A DNA stretch of 64,000 nt from Lautropia sp. GTDB taxonomy: Bacteria; Pseudomonadota; Gammaproteobacteria; Burkholderiales; Burkholderiaceae_E. Numbering within the stretch: the stretch's first letter is position 1; every line of letters starts with the position of its first letter. This document shows positions 9,234 through 18,875 of this stretch, piece after piece. The stretch covers positions 508,098 to 572,097 of the forward strand of contig JAUMUG010000001.1 of NCBI GenBank assembly GCA_030530775.1, in the 5' to 3' direction. The notes under the pieces are model-generated. The model saw nothing but the letters and a program-made list of their open reading frames with translations. It made no database searches and had not been told where the DNA came from. The position numbers were made by a program, and so were the translations under genes.

Positions 9234-10787
9234 ATGCACATACATATACTGGGTATCTGCGGCACTTTCATGGGTGGGGTGGCCGCCATCGCCAAAGAAG
9301 CCGGTTTCCGAGTGACCGGTTGCGACACCAATGTCTATCCGCCGATGAGCGACCAGCTGCGCGCGCTCGGCATCGATCTGATCGAAGGCTGGGATCCGGC
9401 GCAGATCGCTCTCGAGCCCGACGTCTGGGTGGTGGGCAACGTCGTCAAGCGCGGCAACCCGTTGATGGAAGCCATTCTGAATCAGGGGCTGCGCTATGTT
9501 TCGGGACCGCAGTGGCTGGCCGAGCAGGTGCTGTATGGTCGCTGGGTGATGGGTGTGGCCGGCACGCACGGCAAGACGACCACCGCGTCGTTGCTGGCCT
9601 GGATTCTGCAGGCCGCCGGTCGCGAGCCGGGTTTTCTGATCGGCGGCGTGCCGGGCAATTTTCCGGTGTCGGCCCGGCTGGGCAAGGGGCCGCTCTTCGT
9701 GATCGAGGCCGACGAATACGACACGGCCTTCTTCGACAAGCGCTCCAAGTTCGTGCACTATGGTCTGCGTACGGCGGTGCTGAACAATCTCGAATACGAT
9801 CATGCCGACATTTTCCCCGATCTGGCAGCGATCGAAACGCAATTCCATCATCTGGTGCGTACCGTGCCGGGCGAAGGCCGCATCGTCTGGCCTTCGGATT
9901 CAGCGGCCCTGCAGCGGGTGTTGGCCCGGGGCTGCTGGAGTGCGACCGAGACGCTCGGTGCCGACGGATGGCATGCGGCCGAGGTCGAGGAAGAAGCAGA
10001 TGCCACCAGCTTCGTACTGAAGCGTGGCGACACGGTGCTGGGCCGGTGCCGGTTGCCGCTGGCCGGTGCCCACAACCGGGCCAATGCCATTGCCGCCATC
10101 GCGGCCGCCGAGCACATCGGTATCGGTACGGAGCAGGCCATCGAGGCGCTGGCCCGGTTTCAGGGCGTGCGTCGGCGGCTGGAAGTGCGCGGCCAGGTAC
10201 GTGGCGTGACCGTCATCGACGATTTTGCCCACCATCCGACGGCCATTGCCACCACCATCGACGGCCTGCGGGCGCGGATGCGGGCGGCGGCGAGGCGGGC
10301 AGGGAGCGGCGTGCGAGACGGGGCGACGTACCCCTCCGGTCAGCCAGCACACCGGCCCGGCCGGACCGCTGCAGGGGAAGCTTCCGGGGATGAGGAGACG
10401 ACATCCGTCACAGGCGCCGATGCCGCTGTGAGCGGCCGCCTGTTGGCCGTATTGGAGCCACGCTCCAACACCATGCGGGCCGGCGCGATGAAGGATCGGC
10501 TGGCCGGCAGTCTGATGGATGCCGATCTGGTCTATTGCTACAGTGGCGGCATCGATTGGGATGCAGCCGGTGCGTTGGCATCACTGGGTGACAAAGCGCG
10601 GGTGTTCCGCGATCTGGGTGAACTGGAAGCGGCCATTCTGGCCGACGCACGCGCCGGCGACACAGTGCTGGTGATGAGCAACGGCGGCTTCGGTGGCATT
10701 CATGGTCGGTTGTTGGACGGGTTGGCGGCCGGCGCCGCTCGGGGCGCGCCCGGATCACCCGCCCGGCAGGCGACTCGATCCCGGTAA
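9234..10787 (+). CDS. mpl: UDP-N-acetylmuramate:L-alanyl-gamma-D-glutamyl-meso-diaminopimelate ligase Mpl
   Basis: 517 residues. Mpl reattaches the recovered murein tripeptide to UDP-MurNAc in peptidoglycan recycling. The start MHIHILGICGTFMGG is the family N-terminus. The Mur-ligase ATP loop is GVAGTHGKTTT, followed by the conserved IEADEYDTAFFDKRSKF and NLEYDHADIFPDL segments and DDFAHHPTAI near the C-terminal domain. It is about 60 residues longer than the E. coli enzyme. The excess is one low-complexity insertion at about residues 350-400 (nt 10280-10435), between the HHPTAI helix and the ArgSer-containing EPRSNTM segment. yqiA follows after 23 bp. Confidence 0.93.
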   Translation: MHIHILGICGTFMGGVAAIAKEAGFRVTGCDTNVYPPMSDQLRALGIDLIEGWDPAQIALEPDVWVVGNVVKRGNPLMEAILNQGLRYVSGPQWLAEQVLYGRWVMGVAGTHGKTTTASLLAWILQAAGREPGFLIGGVPGNFPVSARLGKGPLFVIEADEYDTAFFDKRSKFVHYGLRTAVLNNLEYDHADIFPDLAAIETQFHHLVRTVPGEGRIVWPSDSAALQRVLARGCWSATETLGADGWHAAEVEEEADATSFVLKRGDTVLGRCRLPLAGAHNRANAIAAIAAAEHIGIGTEQAIEALARFQGVRRRLEVRGQVRGVTVIDDFAHHPTAIATTIDGLRARMRAAARRAGSGVRDGATYPSGQPAHRPGRTAAGEASGDEETTSVTGADAAVSGRLLAVLEPRSNTMRAGAMKDRLAGSLMDADLVYCYSGGIDWDAAGALASLGDKARVFRDLGELEAAILADARAGDTVLVMSNGGFGGIHGRLLDGLAAGAARGAPGSPARQATRSR

Positions 10788-10810
10788 AGCAAAGAAACGC
10801 CTCGACGCGG

Positions 10811-11500
10811 ATGATGCAGCGATCTCGCCAGGACGGGGACCATCGTGTCCGGAGTGAAACGGTTTCGAGCCCAACGACGGCCACGACTCCGGCCAGCGGC
10901 CGGCTGATCTACCTGCACGGCTTCCGTTCCTCGCCGCAGTCCTTCAAGGGGCGGCTGCTGCGCGAGCGGATGGCAGCGCTGGGGCGGGTGGTCGACTACG
11001 CGGCGCCGGCCCTGCCGCCGTCGCCGGCCAAGGCCATCGCCTTGGTCGAGCAACGGTTGCAGCCCGGCCCGGCCGATACGTTGGTCGGCAGTTCACTCGG
11101 CGGCTTCTATGCCATCTGGCTGGCCGAGCGTCATGGCTGCCGTGCCGTGCTGTTGAACCCGGCGGTCGAGGCTCCCCGTGATCTGGCCACGCAGGTGGGG
11201 CCGCAGACCGGTTACCATGACTGCGAAGCCTTCGAGTTTCTGCCCGAGTATGTCGATCAGCTGCAGGCGCTGAAAGTGGCGGTTCTGACCCGGGTGGAGC
11301 GCTATTTCCTGATCGCTGCCGAGGGTGACGAGGTTCTGGACTGGCGCGAGATGGTGGTTTTCTGTCAGGGCGCCAGACAACGGGTGCTGCGGGGCGGCGA
11401 CCATGGCCTGTCGGACTTTGCCGATTACGTCGACGAGGTGCTGGCTTTTGCCGGTGTGCCGGTTTCCGAGGGAGGCCGTTCGGGCTCGGCGCTGGCGTGA
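10811..11500 (+). CDS. yqiA: YqiA/UPF0227 family alpha/beta-hydrolase esterase
   Basis: 229 residues. After about 30 non-conserved residues the domain starts at RLIYLHGFRSSPQSFKG. The nucleophile elbow GSSLGG carries the Ser, the acid is probably the Asp of GDEVLDWRE, and the His lies in GGDHGLSDF, giving a complete Ser-Asp-His triad. YqiA-type proteins are small carboxylesterases of uncertain physiological substrate. The true start may be the ATG at 10811 or slightly downstream. It follows mpl by 23 bp, as in other Burkholderiales, suggesting co-transcription. Confidence 0.87.
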   Translation: MMQRSRQDGDHRVRSETVSSPTTATTPASGRLIYLHGFRSSPQSFKGRLLRERMAALGRVVDYAAPALPPSPAKAIALVEQRLQPGPADTLVGSSLGGFYAIWLAERHGCRAVLLNPAVEAPRDLATQVGPQTGYHDCEAFEFLPEYVDQLQALKVAVLTRVERYFLIAAEGDEVLDWREMVVFCQGARQRVLRGGDHGLSDFADYVDEVLAFAGVPVSEGGRSGSALA

Positions 11501-11894
11501 GCCCGCCCGGCCGTGGTCGGGTGCCGTCGATGATCGGTCCGTGAACCCGGGCAGGACGGGGGCATGGAACACCCGGCGTGCACTGGCGTGGCTGCGCCCG
11601 TTCGCCGGTGTATGTCCGGGGCGCACCTGACGCCCTCGCATGCGTCGGGAGGATCGGTCGAGACTTCGACGGGCGACCCTTATAATGGCTGGCTGTCGGG
11701 GCCGTGCAACGTACGACGGCCTTCCCGACTTTCCGTTGCCGCTCCTGTTGCTTTGATCCGAATCCTTCACGAGCCGCATCGGCGCGCCGATGCGGGCAGC
11801 CCCCGATACATCTTGCCTTCCTGTGGTGTGTCGATGCCCTTGGCATGGCGGGCGGTGAAAAACTCGGAGTGACCTGAACTTCGGCCCCCAATTG
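11501..11894. other. Intergenic region upstream of the RNase II-type gene
   Basis: About 390 bp without a supported gene. The only clear element is a perfect TATAAT at 11681-11686 (see the promoter entry). The rest is GC-rich with no obvious repeats. Confidence 0.5.
11658..11686 (+). promoter_or_regulatory. Possible sigma-70 promoter for the RNase II-type gene
   Basis: A consensus -10 TATAAT (11681-11686) is preceded at 17 bp by TCGAGA (11658-11663), a weak -35. It points to the exoribonuclease gene about 200 bp downstream. Confidence 0.4.
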
Positions 11895-13862
11895 ATGAAT
11901 CCATCCTATTTGTTATTTGAAGAGGCCGGTCAGTTCAAGACGGGCACCATCCTGCAGGATGCCAGCGCCAGCCTGCAGGTCGAGCTCACCACCGGCAAGC
12001 GGGTCAAGGTCAAGCAGGGCAACGTGATGCTGCGCTTTTCCTCGCCGGGTCCCGCCGAGATGCTGTCGCAGGCGCTGGCCGAGGCCGAGAGCATCGACAT
12101 CGATTTTCTGTGGGAGTGCGCTCCGCAGGAGGAGTTCGATTACCAGCTGCTGGTGAACGAGTACTTCGGCGAAGGTGCTTCGGTGGTGCAGCAGACTGCC
12201 ATGCTGATGCGTCTACATGGCATGCCGGTCTATTTTTACCGCAAGGGGCGCGGTCGCTACCGGCCGGCTCAGCCCGATACGCTGAAGGCGGCGCTGGCCG
12301 CCATCGAGCGCAAGCGCCGGCAGGAAGAAGAGATCCAGGCGCTGGCCGAGGCGCTGACGGCTGGCGAATTGCCGCCGCTGATAGCCCGGCGGGTGCCCGA
12401 TCTGCTGGTGGCCGCCGACCGGCAGTCGATCGAATACCGGGCACTCGATCTGGCCTGCCAGCAGACCGGGCTGTCGCCCGAGCGGTTGCTGCTGCGCGTC
12501 GGTGCGCTCGAAAGTGCCCGCGAAGTGCACGAGCAACGCTTTTTGCGCACCCATTTCCCGGCTGGCACCGGCTTTCCGGCGGCTTTGGCCCAATACCAGC
12601 CACCCGATCTCGACGGCCTGCCCGAAAGCCCGGTCGAGGCTTTCTCGATCGATGATTCCAGCACCACCGAAATCGACGACTGTCTGTCGGTGCAATGGCT
12701 CGATGACGACATGGCCCGGATCGGCATCCATATCGCCGCACCGGCGCTGGGCATTCAGCCGGGCGACGCCATCGATCAAGTGGCGCGCGACCGGATGACC
12801 ACGGTCTACAGCCCCGGCAGCAAGATCACGATGCTGCCCGAGCCGGTGGTGCGCAGCTTCTCGCTGGACGAGGGCCACATCCGGCCGGCGCTGTCGCTGT
12901 ATCTGGATGTCAATGTCGCAACACTGCAGATCGCCGGTGAGTTCAGTCAGGTCGATCGCATCCGGGTCGCGCGCAATATCCGCCACGATGAGCTGCTGCC
13001 CTATGACACCGAGGAGGCACTGAACAGCCGGCCTGCCGCCGGCGAGCCCGATCCGCTCGCGGGCCTGCCCTATGCCGGGGCTTTTCGGCTGTTGTGGCGG
13101 CTGACCGGGGCGCTGTCGGCCGAACGCGACAGGATGCGTGGCCGGCCCGAGACGCGCTCCCGGGTCGATTTTTCGTTCCGGATCGATGGGGAGCGGGTCG
13201 AAATCCTGCGCCGGCGGCGCGATGCGCCCTTCGACCGGATCGTGGCCGAGATGGCGATTCTGGCCAATTCGCGCTGGGGGCGCCTGCTGGCCGACCGCGA
13301 AGTGTCGGGTTTATACCGCTCGCAGTCGTTCGGCCGGGTCAAAATGTCCACCCATCCCGCGGCACACCAGGGGCTGGGGGTCGCCCAGTATGCTTGGAGC
13401 ACGTCGCCGCTGCGCCGTTACATCGACTTGATCAATCAGATGCAATTGGTTGCCGTGCTGGAAGGCGATGTCCCGCCTTTCACCATGAATGACACATCTC
13501 TGTATGCGATTGTGTCTGCTTTCGAGGCACGCTATGGCACGGTGGGCGAATATCAGCAGACAATGGAGCGTTACTGGTGCCTGAAGTGGGTCGGGCAGCA
13601 GGAGGACAGTCGTTTCGAGGCCGTCGGCATCCGCGACGAGACCGTGCGACTGGCCGGTGCGCCCCTGTATTTCCAGGTGACCGGTCTGCCTCCGCTGGCC
13701 GAAGGCCAGCCTCTGCTGGTGGATTTGCTGGACTGGGACGAGTTGGACCTGACGGTCCAGGCGCGTGCCGTCCGGTTGTTGACCGACCCACATGATTCCG
13801 ATCCGGTGGGCGCGGAAGCGAACACTGGGCAGGCAACCGAGAATCCGACCGACACGGAGTAA
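11895..13862 (+). CDS. RNase II/R-family 3'-5' exoribonuclease (RNB domain)
   Basis: 655 residues from the ATG at 11895 (MNPSYLLFEEAG), with an in-frame TTG one codon upstream. The protein degrades single-stranded RNA 3' to 5'. The RNB catalytic core begins near residue 245 with FSIDDSSTTEIDDCLSV, containing the Asp cluster that binds Mg2+. The conserved SPLRRYIDLINQMQL signature is near residue 505. A short N-terminal OB-like part and a weak S1-like C-terminus make it shorter than RNase R. It is followed after 7 bp by the TonB-like gene and then aroE, an order typical of Burkholderiaceae. Confidence 0.93.
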   Translation: MNPSYLLFEEAGQFKTGTILQDASASLQVELTTGKRVKVKQGNVMLRFSSPGPAEMLSQALAEAESIDIDFLWECAPQEEFDYQLLVNEYFGEGASVVQQTAMLMRLHGMPVYFYRKGRGRYRPAQPDTLKAALAAIERKRRQEEEIQALAEALTAGELPPLIARRVPDLLVAADRQSIEYRALDLACQQTGLSPERLLLRVGALESAREVHEQRFLRTHFPAGTGFPAALAQYQPPDLDGLPESPVEAFSIDDSSTTEIDDCLSVQWLDDDMARIGIHIAAPALGIQPGDAIDQVARDRMTTVYSPGSKITMLPEPVVRSFSLDEGHIRPALSLYLDVNVATLQIAGEFSQVDRIRVARNIRHDELLPYDTEEALNSRPAAGEPDPLAGLPYAGAFRLLWRLTGALSAERDRMRGRPETRSRVDFSFRIDGERVEILRRRRDAPFDRIVAEMAILANSRWGRLLADREVSGLYRSQSFGRVKMSTHPAAHQGLGVAQYAWSTSPLRRYIDLINQMQLVAVLEGDVPPFTMNDTSLYAIVSAFEARYGTVGEYQQTMERYWCLKWVGQQEDSRFEAVGIRDETVRLAGAPLYFQVTGLPPLAEGQPLLVDLLDWDELDLTVQARAVRLLTDPHDSDPVGAEANTGQATENPTDTE

Positions 13863-13869
13863 TCCCTGA

Positions 13870-14763
13870 ATGGCCGCTGCAATGCACTGGTCTCGTGCTT
13901 TCTGGCAATCGCTTTCCCGCATGGAGCCCCTGACCGTGGGCATCATCGTCTCGCTCGTCCTGCATGTGGCCATGATGATGATGCGTTTCGCCGCCGCGGA
14001 CCCCAATCGTTTCCTGCCGGCCGAATCACAGCTCGAAGTCGTGCTGCTCAATGCCGCCACCAAGGCCAAACCGCTGAACCCCGAGGTGCTGGCCCAGGTC
14101 GACATGGAAGCGGGCGGCGACCGTGACGAAGGCCGTGCCCGCTCGCCACTGCCGGTTTCGGCCAAGGCCGAGGATGGCGATGCGCTGAAAGCCCAGCAGG
14201 CCCGCCTGCAGCAGCTGGAGGCCGAACAGCAGCGCTTGCTGGCTCTCAACAACAGCAACGAGGCCAGCCCGCAGACCGATCAGCCGCAGACCAAGCCCGC
14301 CGATGGCGCCGAGGATGACGAGGTGCAGAAGGCGATTGCCCGCCTGCAGGCCCAGATCGATCGGCAGCTCGAAGACTATGCGCGCCGTCCGAAGCGCCTC
14401 ACCTACGGGGTGAACGCCACTGGTGTCAACTACGCGCGCTATGTCAGCAGTTGGGCCGACAGGATCGAGCGCATCGGCACCGAGCGCTTCCCCAAAGAGG
14501 CGCGTGGCAAGATGTACGATTCGCTGACCGTCACCGTCGAACTGGACAAATACGGCAACGTGGTCGATGTGCTGATCAACCGTAAATCGCGATACGAAGC
14601 GCTCAATCGCGTCATCCGCGAGATCGTGCTGGCCGGTGCACCGTATCAACCGTTCACCGCCGAAATGCGCAAGGATGGCGACATCCTCCAGATCGTGCGT
14701 ACCTGGACCTTCACCAACGACAGTCTGCGCACGGGAGCTGTCCGTAACCCCGGTGCTTCTTGA
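13870..14763 (+). CDS. TonB-like energy transducer protein
   Basis: 297 residues. One N-terminal transmembrane helix (about 20-42, VGIIVSLVLHVAMMMM), a Gln/Ala-rich coiled-coil-like periplasmic region (about 90-170, including QQARLQQLEAEQQRLLAL), and a TonB C-terminal-type domain (about 190-285) with YARYVSSWADRIERIG and VTVELDKYGNVVDVLINRKS. TonB-family proteins transmit proton-motive energy from ExbB/ExbD to outer-membrane receptors, but no exb genes or receptor are nearby. Its stop codon overlaps the aroE start (TGATG), which argues for translational coupling. Confidence 0.88.
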   Translation: MAAAMHWSRAFWQSLSRMEPLTVGIIVSLVLHVAMMMMRFAAADPNRFLPAESQLEVVLLNAATKAKPLNPEVLAQVDMEAGGDRDEGRARSPLPVSAKAEDGDALKAQQARLQQLEAEQQRLLALNNSNEASPQTDQPQTKPADGAEDDEVQKAIARLQAQIDRQLEDYARRPKRLTYGVNATGVNYARYVSSWADRIERIGTERFPKEARGKMYDSLTVTVELDKYGNVVDVLINRKSRYEALNRVIREIVLAGAPYQPFTAEMRKDGDILQIVRTWTFTNDSLRTGAVRNPGAS

Positions 14764-15629
14764 TGGTGTCTCCTCCGCCCGATCGCTACCTGGTGGTGGG
14801 CAACCCGATCGCCCACAGCCGCTCACCCGAGATCCATGCCGCCTTTGCTCGTCAGACCGGTCAGAGCATCCAATATGAGCGCCGGCTGATCGATACCGGA
14901 CCATCCGAAGCTTTTGCCCTGGCGATGCGGCACTTCGCCCGGGACGAGGGTGGCCGAGGCGCCAACGTCACCATGCCTTTCAAAGAGGCTGCTTTCCGGA
15001 TGGCCGACCGGCTCAGCGACCGTGCCCGGGTGGCCGGGGCCGCCAACACCCTCAGCTTCGTCGATGGCCAGGTGCTGGCCGACAATACCGATGGTTTCGG
15101 GCTGGTGACCGACATTCGGCAACAGGGGGTGGCTCTCGAGGGCGCCGCCGTGACGGTGCTGGGGGCTGGCGGGGCTGCCCGCGGCCTGATGCTGTCGCTG
15201 CTGCAGGCCGGGGTCAGCCGGGTGGTGGTGGCCAACCGCGATGCCGGCCGGGCCGAACGGCTGGCGGCCGATCTGAACGCCCATCCGGTGCTGGCCGGCC
15301 GTTTCCCGGTCATCGTGCCGGTGGCGCTGGCCGATGCGCCTGCCGCCGACATCGTCATCAACGCCACCTCGGCCGGGCTGCAGACCCAAGGCTTGCAACT
15401 GCCGGCAGGGTTGTTCGAGGGCTGCCTCTTGGCCTATGACTGCATCTATGCCAGCCGCCCGACGCCTTTCATGGAGATGGCCGGGGCTGCCGGCGTCGCT
15501 CGGCGCAGCGACGGGCTGGGCATGCTGGTCTGCCAGGCCGCCGAGAGTTTCCGCGTCTGGCGCGGCGTGTTTCCCGACACGGCCCCCGTGCTGCAGGCAC
15601 TGCGTGCCGCCATTCAGGCGGTATCCTGA
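14763..15629 (+). CDS. aroE: Shikimate dehydrogenase AroE
   Basis: 288 residues from the ATG at 14763, which overlaps the TGA of the TonB-like gene. It reduces 3-dehydroshikimate to shikimate with NADPH. The substrate-binding SRSPEIHAAFA region, the catalytic Lys in NVTMPFKEAAF, the Asn/Asp pair in GAANTLSF and NTDGFG, and the nucleotide-binding GAGGAARG loop are present. A second, more divergent AroE-like gene lies 2.2 kb downstream on the other strand, but this copy matches the canonical biosynthetic enzyme. Confidence 0.95.
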   Translation: MVSPPPDRYLVVGNPIAHSRSPEIHAAFARQTGQSIQYERRLIDTGPSEAFALAMRHFARDEGGRGANVTMPFKEAAFRMADRLSDRARVAGAANTLSFVDGQVLADNTDGFGLVTDIRQQGVALEGAAVTVLGAGGAARGLMLSLLQAGVSRVVVANRDAGRAERLAADLNAHPVLAGRFPVIVPVALADAPAADIVINATSAGLQTQGLQLPAGLFEGCLLAYDCIYASRPTPFMEMAGAAGVARRSDGLGMLVCQAAESFRVWRGVFPDTAPVLQALRAAIQAVS

Positions 15630-15821
15630 TCCGGCCCATGCTGTCGGCGGAAAGATTGAGTATCGTCACAGGGTCCTGAGGAAGGCCGGCAATCATCGAC
15701 GGCTTGCGCTACCATGTCGGGTTGGCCCTGCTCGTTTCCATGCCAGCCAGCGCAACGCCTGTCCGCTTTGCTTTGCCCCCGGCCGGCACCTCTGGCCAGC
15801 CGATGGCCATCCGTCCGACCC

Positions 15822-17615
15822 ATGAACACGCCGCCAGCTCCAACTGATCCCAAGTCAGTCGTGCCGTCGTCGCCCGACCCTTCCATGGAGACAGGGGGAG
15901 GGGGCGAGGACTGCGCGCGTTCGGCCGTCGCGTCGGATTTGCCGGCGGGAACACAGCCGGGCGGGCGGCAGGACGATGGCCGGACTCGGGTGAGCACGAC
16001 ACCGCAGGACGGGGTCGAAGCGCTGGATGCCGACGGCCCGCCCCTTGCCAGCACCGCGTCTTCATCGTCTTCGGGCATGCCGGCCGCCGAAGCCGCGTCG
16101 GCAGCCGGCGGCCATCTGCCGTTGGCTGGAGACGAGGACGACGAGGATGGCCCGAACACGGTCGTACCGCGCGAGGCCGAGGAGGCGCAGCGGGCGCTGG
16201 TCGAGGTGCAGGCATTGCTGCGGCATCATGCCGCCGAACTCGAGGCGGCGCAGCTGGAGGCCGAGCGTGCCGGTGACGAGCATGGCGCCGATCCGCTCGG
16301 GCGGATGTCCGAAGCACAGTATCTGTCGCATCTGCGGGCACGGCTCGAAGATCTGCACCCGGCCGACATCGCCTACGTCCTGGAGGCGTTGCCGCAGGAC
16401 GAGCGTCTGCTGGTCTGGGATTCGGTCAAGCGAGAGGCCGACGGTGCCATCCTGCTCGAAGTGTCGGAGCCGGTCCTGGAGTCGCTCGTCGAGGCGATGA
16501 CCGAGGACGAGCTGGTGGCAGCCGTCAAGGATCTCGACGCCGACGATGTGGCCGATCTGGCCGAACACTTGCCCGAGGCCGTGGTCGAGCGGGTACAGCA
16601 CGCGCTGACGCCCGAAGAACGCGAGCAGCTGCGCGCCGTCATGTCCTACCCCGAAGATTCGGTGGGTGCGCGGATGGAGCTCGAGTTCGTCCGGGTGCGC
16701 GAGGATGTGACGCTGGAAGTGGTGCTGCGCTATCTGCGGCGCTTCGATGAATTGCCGCAGCACACCGATCAGGTGTTCGTGGTCGATCGCGATGGCATCC
16801 TGATCGGCAGTCTGTCGATCGAGCAGCTGCTGATCAACGAGCCCGAGACCGAAGTGGCCGATGTCATGCACCGCGAAATCCTGTCGCTGGAAGCCGGTGA
16901 TGATGCGGGCGACGCCGCGCAGGCTTTCGAGCGTTATGACCTGGTGTCGGCGCCGGTGGTCGACGATGCCGGCAAACTGATCGGCCGGCTGACCATCGAT
17001 GAGGTGGTCGACGTGATCCGCGAAGAAGGCGAGACCGATGTGCTGAACCAGGTTGGTCTGCGGGAAGAGGAGGATCTGTTTGCCTCGGTCTGGCGTTCGG
17101 CCTCCAACCGCTGGCTGTGGCTGGCGGTCAATCTGGTGACGGCCTTTGCCGCGTCGCGGGTGATAGGCCTGTTCGACGACACCATCGAAAAGGTGGTGGC
17201 ACTGGCGGCGCTGATGCCGATCGTGGCCGGTCTGGCCGGTAACTCGGGCAATCAGACCATGGCGTTGGTGATCCGCTCACTGGCCCTGGGGCAGGTCACC
17301 AGCAGCAACTTCGGCCGATTGTTGCGCAAGGAACTGACGGTGGCGCTGCTCAACGGTCTGGTCTGGGGCGCGGTGGCCGGTGGAGTCTCCTGGGTGCTGT
17401 ACTACGACACGTCCCAGGCGACGCTGCTCGGCCTGGCCATGGCCGTGGCTATTCTGCTCAATCTGCTGATCGGCGCCTTCCTTGGCGTACTGGTGCCTTT
17501 CGTGCTCGAGAAATTCGGCCGCGACCCGGCCATCGGTTCGTCGGTGCTGCTGACTTTCTCCACCGATGGACTGGGTTTTCTGATCTTCCTGAGTCTGGCC
17601 ACGATGCTGTTCTGA
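15822..17615 (+). CDS. mgtE: MgtE-type magnesium transporter
   Basis: 597 residues from the ATG at 15822 (MNTPPAPTDP); a longer frame starts 36 residues upstream but looks unconserved. Order of domains: disordered acidic N-terminus (1-110), MgtE N-domain of helical repeats (about 160-260, EDLHPADIAYVLEALP), two CBS domains (about 275-400, the Mg2+-sensing plug), and a membrane domain of about five helices (from about 425) with the signature PIVAGLAGNSGNQTMALVIR. MgtE is a Mg2+ channel gated by cytosolic Mg2+. It is an isolated gene between aroE and the convergent aroE paralogue. Confidence 0.95.
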   Translation: MNTPPAPTDPKSVVPSSPDPSMETGGGGEDCARSAVASDLPAGTQPGGRQDDGRTRVSTTPQDGVEALDADGPPLASTASSSSSGMPAAEAASAAGGHLPLAGDEDDEDGPNTVVPREAEEAQRALVEVQALLRHHAAELEAAQLEAERAGDEHGADPLGRMSEAQYLSHLRARLEDLHPADIAYVLEALPQDERLLVWDSVKREADGAILLEVSEPVLESLVEAMTEDELVAAVKDLDADDVADLAEHLPEAVVERVQHALTPEEREQLRAVMSYPEDSVGARMELEFVRVREDVTLEVVLRYLRRFDELPQHTDQVFVVDRDGILIGSLSIEQLLINEPETEVADVMHREILSLEAGDDAGDAAQAFERYDLVSAPVVDDAGKLIGRLTIDEVVDVIREEGETDVLNQVGLREEEDLFASVWRSASNRWLWLAVNLVTAFAASRVIGLFDDTIEKVVALAALMPIVAGLAGNSGNQTMALVIRSLALGQVTSSNFGRLLRKELTVALLNGLVWGAVAGGVSWVLYYDTSQATLLGLAMAVAILLNLLIGAFLGVLVPFVLEKFGRDPAIGSSVLLTFSTDGLGFLIFLSLATMLF

Positions 17616-17870
17616 GCGCTGGCATTGGGGACGGCAGCCCGGAATGGGCACGGGACCCGTTCCGCGCGGGGGGAGATGGTCGTCCATCGGACATGCTTGG
17701 ACGAAACTGCCATCGATTTCCCCGGCTTCACTGGGCCGCTGTCGATCGGGGTCTGCAACGCGAGTCGGCGCCATCCTTTCCGCAGGCCGCGAATTCGTGT
17801 GTCGGGACCGTATCGGACCCGGACCGGGCGCCTGGGCAGGTACCGATCGACGTGTGCTTCTCCGACGGCT

Positions 17871-18686
17871 TCAGCGCTTGGCGTGGGCGTAGGCCGAAGC
17901 TTCTGCCACCAGTGCCTGGTCCGGACGCACGCCGGTATACAGTTCGAACTGTTCGACCGCCTGGAGCACGATCACTTCGGCTCCGGAAATCACCCGTTTG
18001 CCGGCAACCCGGCCGGCCGTGATCAGCGGGGTTTCGGACGGCAGCGCCACCACGTCGAACACCGCTTGGGCGGTATCGATCATCGCCTGCGGGTAGGAGA
18101 GGTCGTTTTCTTCCGCACCGCCTTTCATGCCGATCGGCGTCGCATTGACGATGATATCGGCTTCGGCGCCATCGAGATTTTCGATATGACTGAAGCCGTA
18201 CTGTTCGGCCAGACGGGCGCCGGTGACGGCGTTGCGGGCCAGCACTTTCAGGTCGGTGAAGCCTTTGTCGCGGAAGGCGGCGACCACGGCTTTGGCCATA
18301 CCGCCACTGCCGCGCACGATCACCCGTGCCTTGGGATCGAGTTTGTACTCGTCGATCAGTTTGGCGATGGCGATGTAGTCGGTGTTGTAGGCTTTCAGGT
18401 GGCCGTCGGTATTGACGATGGTGTTGACCGAGTCGATGGTCTCGGCCGACGGGGTGATTTCATCGAGGAAAGGCATACAGCTTTCCTTGAAGGGCATCGA
18501 GATGGCGCAGCCGCGGATACCCAATGCACGTACGCCCTTGATGGCATGCTCGATATCCTTGGTGGTGAAGGCTTTGTAGATGAAGTTGAGGCCAAGCTTC
18601 TGGTATAGGTAATTGTGGAAGGTCGTACCGAAGTTGCCGGGTCGGCCGGCCAGGGACATGCACAACTGCGTATCTTTGTCGATCAT
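17871..18686 (-). CDS. Shikimate dehydrogenase-like protein (AroE paralogue)
   Basis: 271 residues. The N-terminus MIDKDTQLCMSLAGRPGNFG differs from canonical AroE (SLAGRPGNFGTTFHNYLY in place of the NPIxHSxSP loop). The catalytic Lys is kept in AISMPFKESCMPF, the NT and TDY residues in VNTIVNTDG and YNTDYIA, and the nucleotide loop is RGSGGMAKAV. This pattern resembles the HI0607-like group, whose members have low shikimate activity and uncertain substrates. The canonical aroE is only 2.2 kb away, so this gene probably has another role, such as catabolism or a side reaction. Confidence 0.85.
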   Translation of the reverse strand: MIDKDTQLCMSLAGRPGNFGTTFHNYLYQKLGLNFIYKAFTTKDIEHAIKGVRALGIRGCAISMPFKESCMPFLDEITPSAETIDSVNTIVNTDGHLKAYNTDYIAIAKLIDEYKLDPKARVIVRGSGGMAKAVVAAFRDKGFTDLKVLARNAVTGARLAEQYGFSHIENLDGAEADIIVNATPIGMKGGAEENDLSYPQAMIDTAQAVFDVVALPSETPLITAGRVAGKRVISGAEVIVLQAVEQFELYTGVRPDQALVAEASAYAHAKR

Positions 18687-18875
18687 CGCGAGTCCTCCGC
18701 GCGGGTGCCACTGTGAAATTCAGTCGAAAGACATAGCATGCAGGGACGGGGCATCTGGGAAAAGCCGAGTGGGGGCAGGGGCTTCGGGGCAGGAAGCCGT
18801 CGGCGTGGATCTGGTTGCCGTGCTGGCGGAGAGAACAGCCGGGCCGGCGTAGCTCCTTGGAGCAGGCCGGTGGGG

